Positions 11,073 to 19,061 of a stretch of DNA of 64,000 nucleotides are shown here, piece by piece. Position 1 is the stretch's first letter; the number at the start of each line of letters is the position of its first letter. The notes below the pieces were generated by a model. That model worked only from the letters and a program-made list of their open reading frames with translations, was not told the origin of the DNA and searched no databases. A program made the position numbers and the translations under genes. This DNA is from Aquimarina sp. MAR_2010_214 (GTDB taxonomy: Bacteria > Bacteroidota > Bacteroidia > Flavobacteriales > Flavobacteriaceae): positions 496,001 through 560,000 of the forward strand of contig NZ_PJMS01000001.1 in NCBI RefSeq assembly GCF_002846555.1, given 5' to 3'.

Positions 11073-12920
11073 TTATTCTACAGTTACAGATTTTGCAAGA
11101 TTTCTTGGTTGATCTACGTTTTTATCCAACATTACAGCGATATGATATGATAATAATTGTAACGGTATTGTTGTAAGAAGAGGTGTCAAAAATTCTTCTG
11201 TTTCTGGTATTTCTATGACATGATCAGCAAGTTCCTTAACAGTAACATCTCCTTCTGTAACGATCCCGATAATCTTTCCTTTTCTAGATTTAATTTCCTG
11301 AATATTACTTACCACTTTATCATAGTGTCCTTTTTTGGTCGCTATTACAACAACTGGCATTTGTTCATCAATTAATGCAATCGGACCATGTTTCATTTCT
11401 GCTGCCGGATATCCTTCTGCATGTATATATGATATCTCCTTCAATTTTAAAGCTCCTTCTAAGGCAACAGGAAAATTATACCCTCTACCTAGATACAGGA
11501 AGTTTTTTGCATCTTTATATGTATCTGCAATAAACTTAATATGATCATTAGATTCTAATGTCTTTTTAACTTTTTCTGGAATTCTTTCTAACTCTTGCAG
11601 ATAATAATGAAAGTCACTGTTAGCAATTGTTCCTTTTCTTTCTGCTAGCTTTAATGCAATTAAGGACAGTACTGTAATTTGAGTTGTAAATGCTTTTGTA
11701 GAAGCAACTCCAATTTCAGGTCCAGCATGAGTATATGCTCCTGCATGGGTTTCTCTCGAAATTGAGGATCCTACTACGTTACAGACTCCAAAAACAAAAG
11801 CTCCATTTTCTTTGGCTAGTTTAATTGCAGCCATTGTATCTGCTGTTTCACCACTTTGTGATATTGCAATTACAACGTCATCCTGGTGAATTACCGGATT
11901 TCGATACCTAAACTCTGATGCATATTCTACTTCGACAGGTACACGAACCAGCTCTTCAAAAATATATTCTGCTACTAAACCAGCATGCCATGAGGTACCA
12001 CAAGCTATAACAATAATACGTTTTGCATTTAATAGTTTAGCAAGGTTATCATCGATACCTGCCATTTTTATAATTCCTTCTGCCACTCGTATTCTACCTC
12101 TATACGTATCACTAATAGCATTAGGCTGCTCATAAATTTCTTTGAGCATAAAATGATCATACCCTCCTTTTTCTATTTGCTCCAGATTGATTTGCAGTTC
12201 TTGTAAATATGGGTCTACAGGTTTATCATTTTTAATATTCCTTACTTTAACACCCTTATTCATTCTCACAACAGCCATTTCACCATCTTCGAGGTAAATC
12301 GCATTATTTGTATATTCTATGAAAGGAGAAGCGTCAGAGGCAATAAAGAATTCATCTTCACCTACCCCAATAGCTAGCGGACTACCTAATCTTGCAACAA
12401 CAATCTCATCTGGTTTTTGCTTATCAAAAACAGCAATTGCATAAGCTCCTACAGTTTGATTTAGAGCAATCTGAACCGCCTTACCTAATTTTACATTTTC
12501 TTTAATTTTCACATCCTCTATAAGATTTACCAATACTTCTGTATCAGTTTCTGAAGTGAATGTATATCCTCGATTAATCAATTCTTTACGAAGAGCATCA
12601 TAATTTTCTATGATTCCGTTATGAATGATTACCAGGTTCCCTGAATTAGAATAATGTGGATGCGAATTCACATCGTTAGGAACCCCGTGTGTGGCCCATC
12701 TTGTGTGTCCTATTCCTATAGTTCCTTTTGTAGGAATTTCATTTAGTAATCGCTTTTCCAGATCTACTACTTTACCTTTGGTTTTACACAATTTAATGTC
12801 GTTCCCATCATAAAGAGCAATCCCAGCAGAGTCATAGCCTCTGTACTCTAATCTTTTTAAACCTTTTAAAACAATTGGATAGGCATCTCTATACCCAATG
12901 TACCCTACAATTCCGCACAT
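11073..12920 (-). CDS. glmS: Glutamine-fructose-6-phosphate aminotransferase (isomerizing)
   Basis: 615-residue GlmS makes glucosamine-6-phosphate from fructose-6-phosphate and glutamine, the first step toward peptidoglycan and LPS amino sugars. The N-terminus MCGIVGYIGYRDAYP exposes Cys2 as the glutaminase nucleophile, and RRLEYRGYDSAGIA-type sequence follows (here KRLEYRGYDSAGIAL). Two SIS sugar-isomerase domains occupy about 290-600, with CGTSWHAGLVAEY and SQSGETADT. The C-terminus DQPRNLAKSVTVE is the family's conserved end. It is the last gene of a three-gene leftward operon, 22 bp after DUF4270. Confidence 0.97.
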   Translation of the reverse strand: MCGIVGYIGYRDAYPIVLKGLKRLEYRGYDSAGIALYDGNDIKLCKTKGKVVDLEKRLLNEIPTKGTIGIGHTRWATHGVPNDVNSHPHYSNSGNLVIIHNGIIENYDALRKELINRGYTFTSETDTEVLVNLIEDVKIKENVKLGKAVQIALNQTVGAYAIAVFDKQKPDEIVVARLGSPLAIGVGEDEFFIASDASPFIEYTNNAIYLEDGEMAVVRMNKGVKVRNIKNDKPVDPYLQELQINLEQIEKGGYDHFMLKEIYEQPNAISDTYRGRIRVAEGIIKMAGIDDNLAKLLNAKRIIVIACGTSWHAGLVAEYIFEELVRVPVEVEYASEFRYRNPVIHQDDVVIAISQSGETADTMAAIKLAKENGAFVFGVCNVVGSSISRETHAGAYTHAGPEIGVASTKAFTTQITVLSLIALKLAERKGTIANSDFHYYLQELERIPEKVKKTLESNDHIKFIADTYKDAKNFLYLGRGYNFPVALEGALKLKEISYIHAEGYPAAEMKHGPIALIDEQMPVVVIATKKGHYDKVVSNIQEIKSRKGKIIGIVTEGDVTVKELADHVIEIPETEEFLTPLLTTIPLQLLSYHIAVMLDKNVDQPRNLAKSVTVE

Positions 12921-12942
12921 GATTTAAGTTTTTAAAATATTG

Positions 12943-14646
12943 TTAGTTTTCCTTTGATTTTGTATAAAAAATATTAAGCTTTAAACGTTTAGATTCAGGA
13001 ACACCTGCTCCATTTCCATAGAGAATTGTTCCTTCATGGGAAACTATTGATGATGTAGGAATTATCTCACTATCATCTTTATTTGTAGGGGTATTATCAA
13101 TTATAGTAGTAATGTTTACATTTTGAGATACTGACAGTCCTAGTTTGGCATTTTTCAATTCGCCTTTTATAATGTTTAGGATATATTGGGTCATTCTTAT
13201 TTTATAAAATTCTCCATTCTTATCAGAATCACGACTAATTCTTCCCAGGTGACTAATGGCAGAAACTAAAGGAATATCAGTATTAATACTACCATCCAAA
13301 AAGTAATCAAGAAGAACTTCTCCCGTTTCAGCATTGAATATAAAAACTCTTTCTGGTTCTGCATCTCCTCCTGTCACTTCATTCTGATTAATGTAAAATT
13401 TTATACTTGCATCATTAATTAACCAATTTTGTCGTTTTAAAAAACTAAGCTCATTTTCCTGTTCTCCTTTTTCATTTGTCACATTACCACTAAACAAATC
13501 TATTATAGCATATGAGCCGTCTCCACCTTTTAGATATAAATTATCTTCTCCATTTACTGTATCCTGATTTTCTTTTTTTAATTCCTCTGCGATAGGTTGA
13601 CCATTACTTAGAGTTCCATCTAATTTGGTGGTAATAGAATTAATAAAAGTATTCCCAAAATTCAATTCCAATTTATCTTGTTTACGTATAGTATTACCAT
13701 TTGTGGTTTCATCAAAACTATAATGAAGAGTTATCTTTGCATCTCGTGTATTAAGGTATATTAAATTACCGTTATTATTAATAGGTTCTGCTTTAACATA
13801 AATTCCTCTAAAATAATTTCTGAAATTATTAGCATTACTAAGCTCTACACTACCTTGTTTATCTATAAACCATGTAGAAAACAGTGCTTTTATATCATCT
13901 GGAAGCTCTACTCGTAATCTAGGAGCTAGTCTTTCTCTTTTGGTTGTAGTCTCACCAGTATCGGTAACAGTTTCAGTCGTTACAATAATTTCATCAGCAG
14001 AAGGAACAAAGTCATTATTAGTGTATAATAAATTCTCAGGTTTCTCTACTTCAGGTTTAAAACCAGAATTAGGATCTATGTCTGGATCTATGTCATTAGA
14101 ATAATATACTTGTCTTTCGTTGGATTCTGGATCAAAATCTCTTAAAAAATAATCGGATTTATACACCGATAGCTTAAAAGGTTGGTTTCCATAAATCGAA
14201 TCTAATCTATAAGTAGTTGCGGTCTCTGTAGCATCTCCTACTTGAACCGGCGCTGTGCTTGTCGCTGTACTAAAATATGGTAAACTCAATACAACTTTAT
14301 CTAACACTGCATTAGTTCCAAAAGATGGATTTAATTTTGATAGTTGAACCTGAGACAAAATACCATACACAGATTGCCCGTATATAGGATCATCATAAAC
14401 TCCTAATAAATTAGAATGTACAGCACCTTGTTGATCAGCCACCAAATTATTAGTTCGTACTCTTTCGAATTTTTTACTATATGCTATTGGTGTTATAGAG
14501 TATTGCTTGTCTTCAAAATTAACATCTCCGAGAACCTCACTACCAACAGAATCAAAATCGTCGTCACAAGACAAAAAGGTAAAAACAACAGCTACTATAG
14601 CCGTTATTCTAATTAAAATATTCTTCAATTTCATAAATAATTTCAT
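12943..14646 (-). CDS. DUF4270 lipoprotein
   Basis: 567-residue secreted lipoprotein of the Flavobacteriia-specific DUF4270 type; its function is not established. The signal region ends VFTFLSC (Cys27 from the ATG at 14646), followed by an acidic DDDFDSVG stretch typical of Bacteroidota lipoproteins exported to the outer membrane. A second in-frame ATG at 14634 (MKLKN) would also leave a good signal peptide, so the start is uncertain by four codons. Recognition rests on the GSEVLGD opening, overall length, and its place between the glycogen-synthase-like gene (9 bp upstream) and glmS (22 bp downstream), a common Flavobacteriia order. Confidence 0.8.
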   Translation of the reverse strand: MKLFMKLKNILIRITAIVAVVFTFLSCDDDFDSVGSEVLGDVNFEDKQYSITPIAYSKKFERVRTNNLVADQQGAVHSNLLGVYDDPIYGQSVYGILSQVQLSKLNPSFGTNAVLDKVVLSLPYFSTATSTAPVQVGDATETATTYRLDSIYGNQPFKLSVYKSDYFLRDFDPESNERQVYYSNDIDPDIDPNSGFKPEVEKPENLLYTNNDFVPSADEIIVTTETVTDTGETTTKRERLAPRLRVELPDDIKALFSTWFIDKQGSVELSNANNFRNYFRGIYVKAEPINNNGNLIYLNTRDAKITLHYSFDETTNGNTIRKQDKLELNFGNTFINSITTKLDGTLSNGQPIAEELKKENQDTVNGEDNLYLKGGDGSYAIIDLFSGNVTNEKGEQENELSFLKRQNWLINDASIKFYINQNEVTGGDAEPERVFIFNAETGEVLLDYFLDGSINTDIPLVSAISHLGRISRDSDKNGEFYKIRMTQYILNIIKGELKNAKLGLSVSQNVNITTIIDNTPTNKDDSEIIPTSSIVSHEGTILYGNGAGVPESKRLKLNIFYTKSKEN

Positions 14647-14655
14647 CGTTTTTAC

Positions 14656-15465
14656 TTACACCAATACCTCTGTTTGATAGAAGTTTTCATAGGCGTCAGC
14701 AAATTCATCTGGTTTTTTATATTCTAAAACTGGTTGGTCTATTGTTTTTAAATGTTCTACAAGCTCTGATGGAATTTCTTCGGATCCCACAATAATTGCA
14801 TCAGAATTATCAACAGCTACCTTCATAAGATTACTATATGTTGGTTGAGCCAGATCACTTATTTTTTCTTCATCTATTCCATCAAACTTCACCTTTTCCA
14901 TCATATTTTTATCCAATATCCCGTCATAACCATTATTATACACTGAAGTAACAATTTTGCTCTGACCAAAAAGAGGTTCATTAGCATAATAATTCTTTAA
15001 GTATAATGGCAAAAGAGAAGCTAACCATCCATGTACATGAATTACATCTGGTGACCAGTTTAATTTTTTAACTGTTTCGATAACTCCCTTAGCAAAAAAG
15101 ATTGCTCGTTCATCATTATCAGGAAATAACTTCCCTTCTTCATCAGTTAACGTTGCTTTTCTTTTAAAATAATCCTCATTATCGATAAAATAAACTTGCA
15201 TTCGCTCTTTTGGAATAGAAGCAACTTTAATAATAAGAGGCATATCCAAGTCATTAATTACTAAATTCATACCCGAAAGTCGAATCACTTCATGCAACTG
15301 ATGCCTTCTTTCATTGATATTGCCATATCTAGGCATAAAAATTCTTATTTGCCCCCCCTTGCTATTTACCATTCTTGGCGCTTCAAAAGACATAGATGAG
15401 ATTTCAGTCTCTGGCAGGTAAGGTATTACTTCTGATGATACGTACAATATCCTCTTATCTTTCAT
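14656..15465 (-). CDS. Glycogen/starch synthase N-terminal-domain protein, single domain
   Basis: 269 residues matching only the N-terminal Rossmann half (GT5-type) of glycogen synthase: ILYVSSEVIPYLPETEIS at the start, GGQIRIFMPRYGNINERRHQ, VYFIDNEDYFKRK, and PDVIHVHGWLASLLPLYL near 140-157. Two things are missing compared with true glycogen synthase (about 470 residues): the KxGGL ADP-glucose loop after the first strand, here ETEISSMS, and the whole C-terminal nucleotide-sugar half. ADP-glucose transfer is therefore unlikely. A regulatory or binding role is possible but unknown. It is the first gene of the operon with DUF4270 and glmS. A promoter lies at 15515-15508, and a GGAGGA site sits behind a small hairpin. 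Confidence 0.75.
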   Translation of the reverse strand: MKDKRILYVSSEVIPYLPETEISSMSFEAPRMVNSKGGQIRIFMPRYGNINERRHQLHEVIRLSGMNLVINDLDMPLIIKVASIPKERMQVYFIDNEDYFKRKATLTDEEGKLFPDNDERAIFFAKGVIETVKKLNWSPDVIHVHGWLASLLPLYLKNYYANEPLFGQSKIVTSVYNNGYDGILDKNMMEKVKFDGIDEEKISDLAQPTYSNLMKVAVDNSDAIIVGSEEIPSELVEHLKTIDQPVLEYKKPDEFADAYENFYQTEVLV

Positions 15466-15470
15466 ATAAT

Positions 15471-15490
15471 CGATACTTTTATCGTCCTCC
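15471..15490 (-). promoter_or_regulatory. Strong SD sequence with spacer hairpin before the synthase-like start
   Basis: Read leftward, GGAGGA (15490-15485) is followed directly by CGATA-AAAG-TATCG (15484-15471), a 5-bp stem with a 4-base loop, then five bases and ATG 15465. Unfolded, the SD-to-ATG gap is 19 bases, too long for good initiation. With the hairpin formed the effective gap is about five bases. Confidence 0.45.
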
Positions 15491-15507
15491 TTTTGGAATT
15501 AATTTTG

Positions 15508-15515
15508 CAAAATTA
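15508..15515 (-). promoter_or_regulatory. Promoter -7 box for the glycogen-synthase-like/DUF4270/glmS operon
   Basis: TAATTTTG on the leftward strand matches TAnnTTTG exactly, about 43 bases upstream of the ATG at 15465. No clear -33 TTG at standard spacing was seen. Confidence 0.5.
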
Positions 15516-15546
15516 CGAAAATTTATGCAGTCTGCCAGTAATATCT

Positions 15547-15554
15547 TATTTTTG
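15547..15554 (+). promoter_or_regulatory. Promoter -7 box for panC
   Basis: TATTTTTG matches TAnnTTTG exactly, placing the transcript start near 15560, 17 bases before the panC ATG at 15577. This argues against a start at the in-frame ATG 15493, which lies upstream of the promoter. Confidence 0.55.
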
Positions 15555-15576
15555 CACGCCTTTAAGTTATACATCA

Positions 15577-16425
15577 ATGCGGGTACACGGAAAAAGACGA
15601 GACATACTAGAAGATGTTGCAGCTTTTAATAAGCAGAACAAAACTATTGGATTTGTTCCCACTATGGGAGCTTTGCATAAGGGTCATCTTGCCCTGATAG
15701 AAAGAGCTCTTAAGGAAAATCAAAAAGTTATAGTTAGTATTTTTGTGAACCCTACACAATTTAATACTACCGAAGATTTGGTTAATTATCCTCGAACTTT
15801 AGATTCTGATATTGAGCTTTTATCAGAATTATCTAAAGAGATAATTGTATTCGCTCCTACACCAAAAGAGATGTATGGCGACGATATGATATCTATTAAG
15901 TACGATTTTAAAGGACTAGAAAATGAAATGGAAGGCAAATTTAGACCAGGTCATTTTGATGGGGTAGGAACCGTTTTAAAACACTTCTTTATTATTGTTT
16001 CTCCAGATAAAGCATACTTTGGCGAAAAAGATTTTCAACAACTTCAAATTGTTAAAAAATTAGTTGAAATTGAAAAAATGTCAGTTCAAATCATTGGCTG
16101 TCCTATTTATAGGGAAAACAATGGATTGGCTTTAAGCTCTCGAAATAAAAGACTCAGTCAGAAACAACTTAGCGAATCCCCGATGATTTATTCAATCCTA
16201 GAACAGGTGAAAAATGACTTTGGCACAAAAAGTGTTTATACCTTAAACAAATGGGTATCAGAGCAATTCAAAAAAAATGACGAGTTAAAATTAGAATACT
16301 TTGAAATTGCAAAGGTATCTGACCTAAAATCCATTAAACGAAAACGAAAAGATATCAAATACAGAGCTTTTATAGCTGTATTTGCAGGAGAAATAAGACT
16401 CATTGATAACATTGCCCTAAATTAA
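15577..16425 (+). CDS. panC: Pantothenate synthetase (pantoate-beta-alanine ligase)
   Basis: 282-residue cytoplasmic ligase that joins pantoate and beta-alanine with ATP to give pantothenate. Conserved parts: TIGFVPTMGALHKGHLAL with the HxGH nucleotide motif (HKGH), VSIFVNPTQFN, RPGHFDGVGTVL (pantoate/ATP site), PDKAYFGEKDFQQL, and the KMSKS-like LSSRNKRLS. I use ATG 15577 (MRVHGKRRD) instead of an in-frame ATG 28 codons upstream, because the promoter box lies between them and the upstream residues are not family-like. panD follows after 19 bp and supplies the beta-alanine. Confidence 0.95.
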   Translation: MRVHGKRRDILEDVAAFNKQNKTIGFVPTMGALHKGHLALIERALKENQKVIVSIFVNPTQFNTTEDLVNYPRTLDSDIELLSELSKEIIVFAPTPKEMYGDDMISIKYDFKGLENEMEGKFRPGHFDGVGTVLKHFFIIVSPDKAYFGEKDFQQLQIVKKLVEIEKMSVQIIGCPIYRENNGLALSSRNKRLSQKQLSESPMIYSILEQVKNDFGTKSVYTLNKWVSEQFKKNDELKLEYFEIAKVSDLKSIKRKRKDIKYRAFIAVFAGEIRLIDNIALN

Positions 16426-16444
16426 AAATAACTAACTTTGTAAC

Positions 16445-16795
16445 ATGTTTGTACACGTAGTAAAATCAAAAATTCATCGCGTTAAAGTAACCGGTGCCGA
16501 TCTTAATTATATCGGAAGTATAACCATAGATCAAGATCTAATGGATGCTGCCAATATTGTTGAAGGTGAAAAAGTACAGATTGTAAATAATAACAATGGA
16601 GAGCGTTTAGAAACATATGCTATCCCAGGACCTAGAAATAGTGGTGAAATAACACTAAATGGTGCTGCTGCAAGAAAAGTAGCAAAAGGAGACGTATTGA
16701 TACTAATCACCTATGCTATGATGGATATTGAAGAAGCCAAAAACTTCAAACCAAGACTTCTTTTCCCAAATGAGGAAAATAATTTATTAAAATAG
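16445..16795 (+). CDS. panD: Aspartate 1-decarboxylase
   Basis: 116-residue pyruvoyl enzyme that decarboxylates aspartate to beta-alanine for pantothenate. The self-processing site is the Gly24-Ser25 bond in [10 protein letters not shown]; cleavage turns Ser25 into the pyruvoyl group. Lys9 in [10 protein letters not shown] and Tyr57-region residues, with the [16 protein letters not shown] stretch, also match the family. Length is normal. It is in an operon with panC (19 bp upstream), and the next gene starts 3 bp after its stop. Confidence 0.96.
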   Translation: MFVHVVKSKIHRVKVTGADLNYIGSITIDQDLMDAANIVEGEKVQIVNNNNGERLETYAIPGPRNSGEITLNGAAARKVAKGDVLILITYAMMDIEEAKNFKPRLLFPNEENNLLK

Positions 16796-16798
16796 ATA

Positions 16799-17764
16799 GT
16801 GAATCCTAAACTTATAAAGTTTCTAAAAATTATACTCCCATTAGCATTGGGAGTTTTTTTAATTTGGTATTCTATCACATCAGCCACCCCAGAAGAAAGA
16901 CAAAAAACGCTTCAATATATTACGCAAGCAGACCCTAAGTGGATTATCCTCTCTGTTATTATGGGAATTATTTCTCATCTCTCGAGAGCATATCGTTGGA
17001 AATTTTTATTAGAACCTTTGGGATACCAGATCAAACTGTCCAATAGTTTTATGGCCGTTATGGCAGGATACCTTGCCAACCTGGGAATCCCGAGATCTGG
17101 AGAAATTCTACGAGGCGGTACAATATCTACATATGAAGGTGTTCCTTTTAAAAAAGCTTTTGGAACCATTATCTCTGAGCGAGTTATCGACTCTATTATG
17201 CTATTACTTGTAATAGGGATTACATTAATCTTTCAATCTCAGGACTTATTCTTATATCTAGAAGAAAAAATTACCAATACATTTATACTACTTATTGCAT
17301 TAATAGGAGCCATTTTATTAGGAATAGTATTCCTTAGGATCATAAAAAAGTCTTCGCACCCTGTATTGATTAAAATAAAAAATTTTGGAGAAGGCCTCTT
17401 AGAAGGTGTTAAAAGTATTTCTAAATTAAAACAAAAAAGCGCTTTTATTTTCCATACATTTCTAATCTGGGTACTTTATATTGCCATGTTTTATGTCATA
17501 AAATTTACTGTTCCCGAAACAGCAAATCTATCTATTGGCCCTATGCTTGCTACTTTTGTAGCCGGGTCAATTGCCATGTCAACTACAAATGGAGGAATAG
17601 GAGCTTTTCCAATTGCTACAGCAGCCATTTTATTTTTATTCAATATCGAAAAACCAGCAGGGGAAGCTTTTGGATGGATATTATGGGGCTCACAAACCGC
17701 AATAAATGTAATCATTGGTGCGTTATCCTTTTTGTTTCTCCCTATCTTAAACAGAGAAAAATAA
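16799..17764 (+). CDS. Lysylphosphatidylglycerol-synthase-type (UPF0104) membrane protein
   Basis: 321-residue polytopic membrane protein similar to the transmembrane part of MprF/AglD (LPG_synthase_TM, UPF0104); members are thought to move or modify lipids, but this protein has no catalytic transferase domain. About eight hydrophobic segments are seen, with the conserved SRAYRWKFLLEPLGY, AGYLANLGIPRSGEILRGG and STTNGGIGAFP stretches. The start is GTG 16799, three bases after the panD stop, which points to translational coupling. No RBS is evident. The esterase-like gene follows after 48 bp. Confidence 0.85.
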   Translation: MNPKLIKFLKIILPLALGVFLIWYSITSATPEERQKTLQYITQADPKWIILSVIMGIISHLSRAYRWKFLLEPLGYQIKLSNSFMAVMAGYLANLGIPRSGEILRGGTISTYEGVPFKKAFGTIISERVIDSIMLLLVIGITLIFQSQDLFLYLEEKITNTFILLIALIGAILLGIVFLRIIKKSSHPVLIKIKNFGEGLLEGVKSISKLKQKSAFIFHTFLIWVLYIAMFYVIKFTVPETANLSIGPMLATFVAGSIAMSTTNGGIGAFPIATAAILFLFNIEKPAGEAFGWILWGSQTAINVIIGALSFLFLPILNREK

Positions 17765-17812
17765 GGAAATAATTTATATATTGTCCCTTGCTTAACCTTA
17801 ATCCTAATACTT

Positions 17813-18958
17813 ATGAAAAAAAGTGTGACTCTTATTATAGCTTGTATTTTTGTTATTTCCAGTTATGGTCAGACAATATATGAGTCTTTCAGATCTATCA
17901 AATTAGACCAAAGTAGAGAGTTAAAAATTCAGCTTCCGCGTAATTACAAGAAAAATGAAGACAAAATATATCCCTTGATTATTGTTCTTGATGGGGATTA
18001 TTTATTTGAACCTGTTGCCGGAAATGTAGATTACTTTTCTTATTGGGAAGATATGCCTGAATCAATTGTTGTTGGGGTTAATCAAAGAAAAACCAGAGAA
18101 GATGATTGCAGATATGATACTGCAGAGTTTTTACCTACTCTAAAAGGAGCAGAATTCTATGAATTTATAGGACAAGAACTTGTTCCTCATCTTAATCAAA
18201 CTTATCGTACTGCACAACTTAAAATTATTGTCGGGCATGATTATACAGCTAACTTTATAAATTACTTTTTATTTAAAGACAATCCCATTTTTCAAGGATA
18301 CATATGCATTAGTCCAGAGTTAGGGCCACCGATGGGGGATCGAATTTCAAGTAAATTAGAGACTTCTTCTGATATTTGGTATTATCTGGCTACTGCAACT
18401 AATGATGCCGACAATATCAAAAAGAACCTCATTACACTAGATGAAAAACTATCTGCAATAGAAAATCCTGAGATGAGTTATTTCTTTGATAATTTTGAAG
18501 AATCTTCTCATTATACTTTGGTTGGAAAAGCTATTCCTAATGCTCTCGAGGGTATTTTTGAAATGTATCGCCCTATAAGTAAAAAAACATATAAAGAAGT
18601 TCTCCTTACACTAGAAACTTCTCCCTATGACTACCTTGTAGATATGTATAAAACTACAGAACAGTTATATGGTATAAAACGCAAAATAAGAATCAACGAT
18701 TTTATTGCAGTATCTACTGCTCTCGAAAAGAATGAAAACTGGTCAGAATTAGAACCCTTGGGTAAGCTTGCTATAAAAGAACATTCTGATTTAATGCTTG
18801 GGTATTATTATTTAGGTATGTTCTATGAACAAACAGGAGAACCTAAAAAAGCTATGCGGGCTTACGAAAATGGTTTTCAGCTTTCTGAAGTTGCTTTCTT
18901 AACCAAAGATTATATGTTGGATAAAGTAAACAAAATTAAAGAAGATTTTGGTTGGTAA
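17813..18958 (+). CDS. Secreted esterase-fold protein with Asp replacing the nucleophile Ser
   Basis: 381 residues with signal peptide (about 1-19, ending SSYGQ). Residues about 25-260 resemble the esterase D/Fes alpha/beta-hydrolase family: RELKIQLPRNY, YPLIIVLDGDYLF, ESIVVGVNQ. At the nucleophile elbow the expected GHSxGG is GHDYTA (Asp143), so the usual serine is missing. An aspartate nucleophile as in dehalogenases is conceivable, but loss of hydrolysis is as likely. Residues about 300-381 contain TPR-like helices (LGYYYLGMFYEQTGEPKKAMRAYENGFQ). It is probably the last gene of the panC operon and ends just before a long hairpin terminator. Confidence 0.72.
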   Translation: MKKSVTLIIACIFVISSYGQTIYESFRSIKLDQSRELKIQLPRNYKKNEDKIYPLIIVLDGDYLFEPVAGNVDYFSYWEDMPESIVVGVNQRKTREDDCRYDTAEFLPTLKGAEFYEFIGQELVPHLNQTYRTAQLKIIVGHDYTANFINYFLFKDNPIFQGYICISPELGPPMGDRISSKLETSSDIWYYLATATNDADNIKKNLITLDEKLSAIENPEMSYFFDNFEESSHYTLVGKAIPNALEGIFEMYRPISKKTYKEVLLTLETSPYDYLVDMYKTTEQLYGIKRKIRINDFIAVSTALEKNENWSELEPLGKLAIKEHSDLMLGYYYLGMFYEQTGEPKKAMRAYENGFQLSEVAFLTKDYMLDKVNKIKEDFGW

Positions 18959-18965
18959 ACTTATC

Positions 18966-19025
18966 AACTCCATACACAAAAAAAGATCCTGTTTCCAGGA
19001 TCTTTTTTTGTGTATGGAGTTTTTA
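18966..19025 (+). terminator. Long perfect hairpin terminator
   Basis: Two perfectly complementary 26-base arms (18966-18991 and 18996-19021) enclose a 4-base TTTC loop. The inner part (AAAAAAAGATCCTG with its complement) is a standard terminator with a T7 run; the outer 12 bp extend it further. It is followed by TTTT. Confidence 0.85.
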
Positions 19026-19061
19026 AAATAATAGTATTTTTACAATCTTATCAATCTTTTT

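Noticed and set aside
15493..15576. 28-codon N-terminal extension of PanC
   Set aside because: Lies upstream of the exact -7 promoter box and is not family-like.
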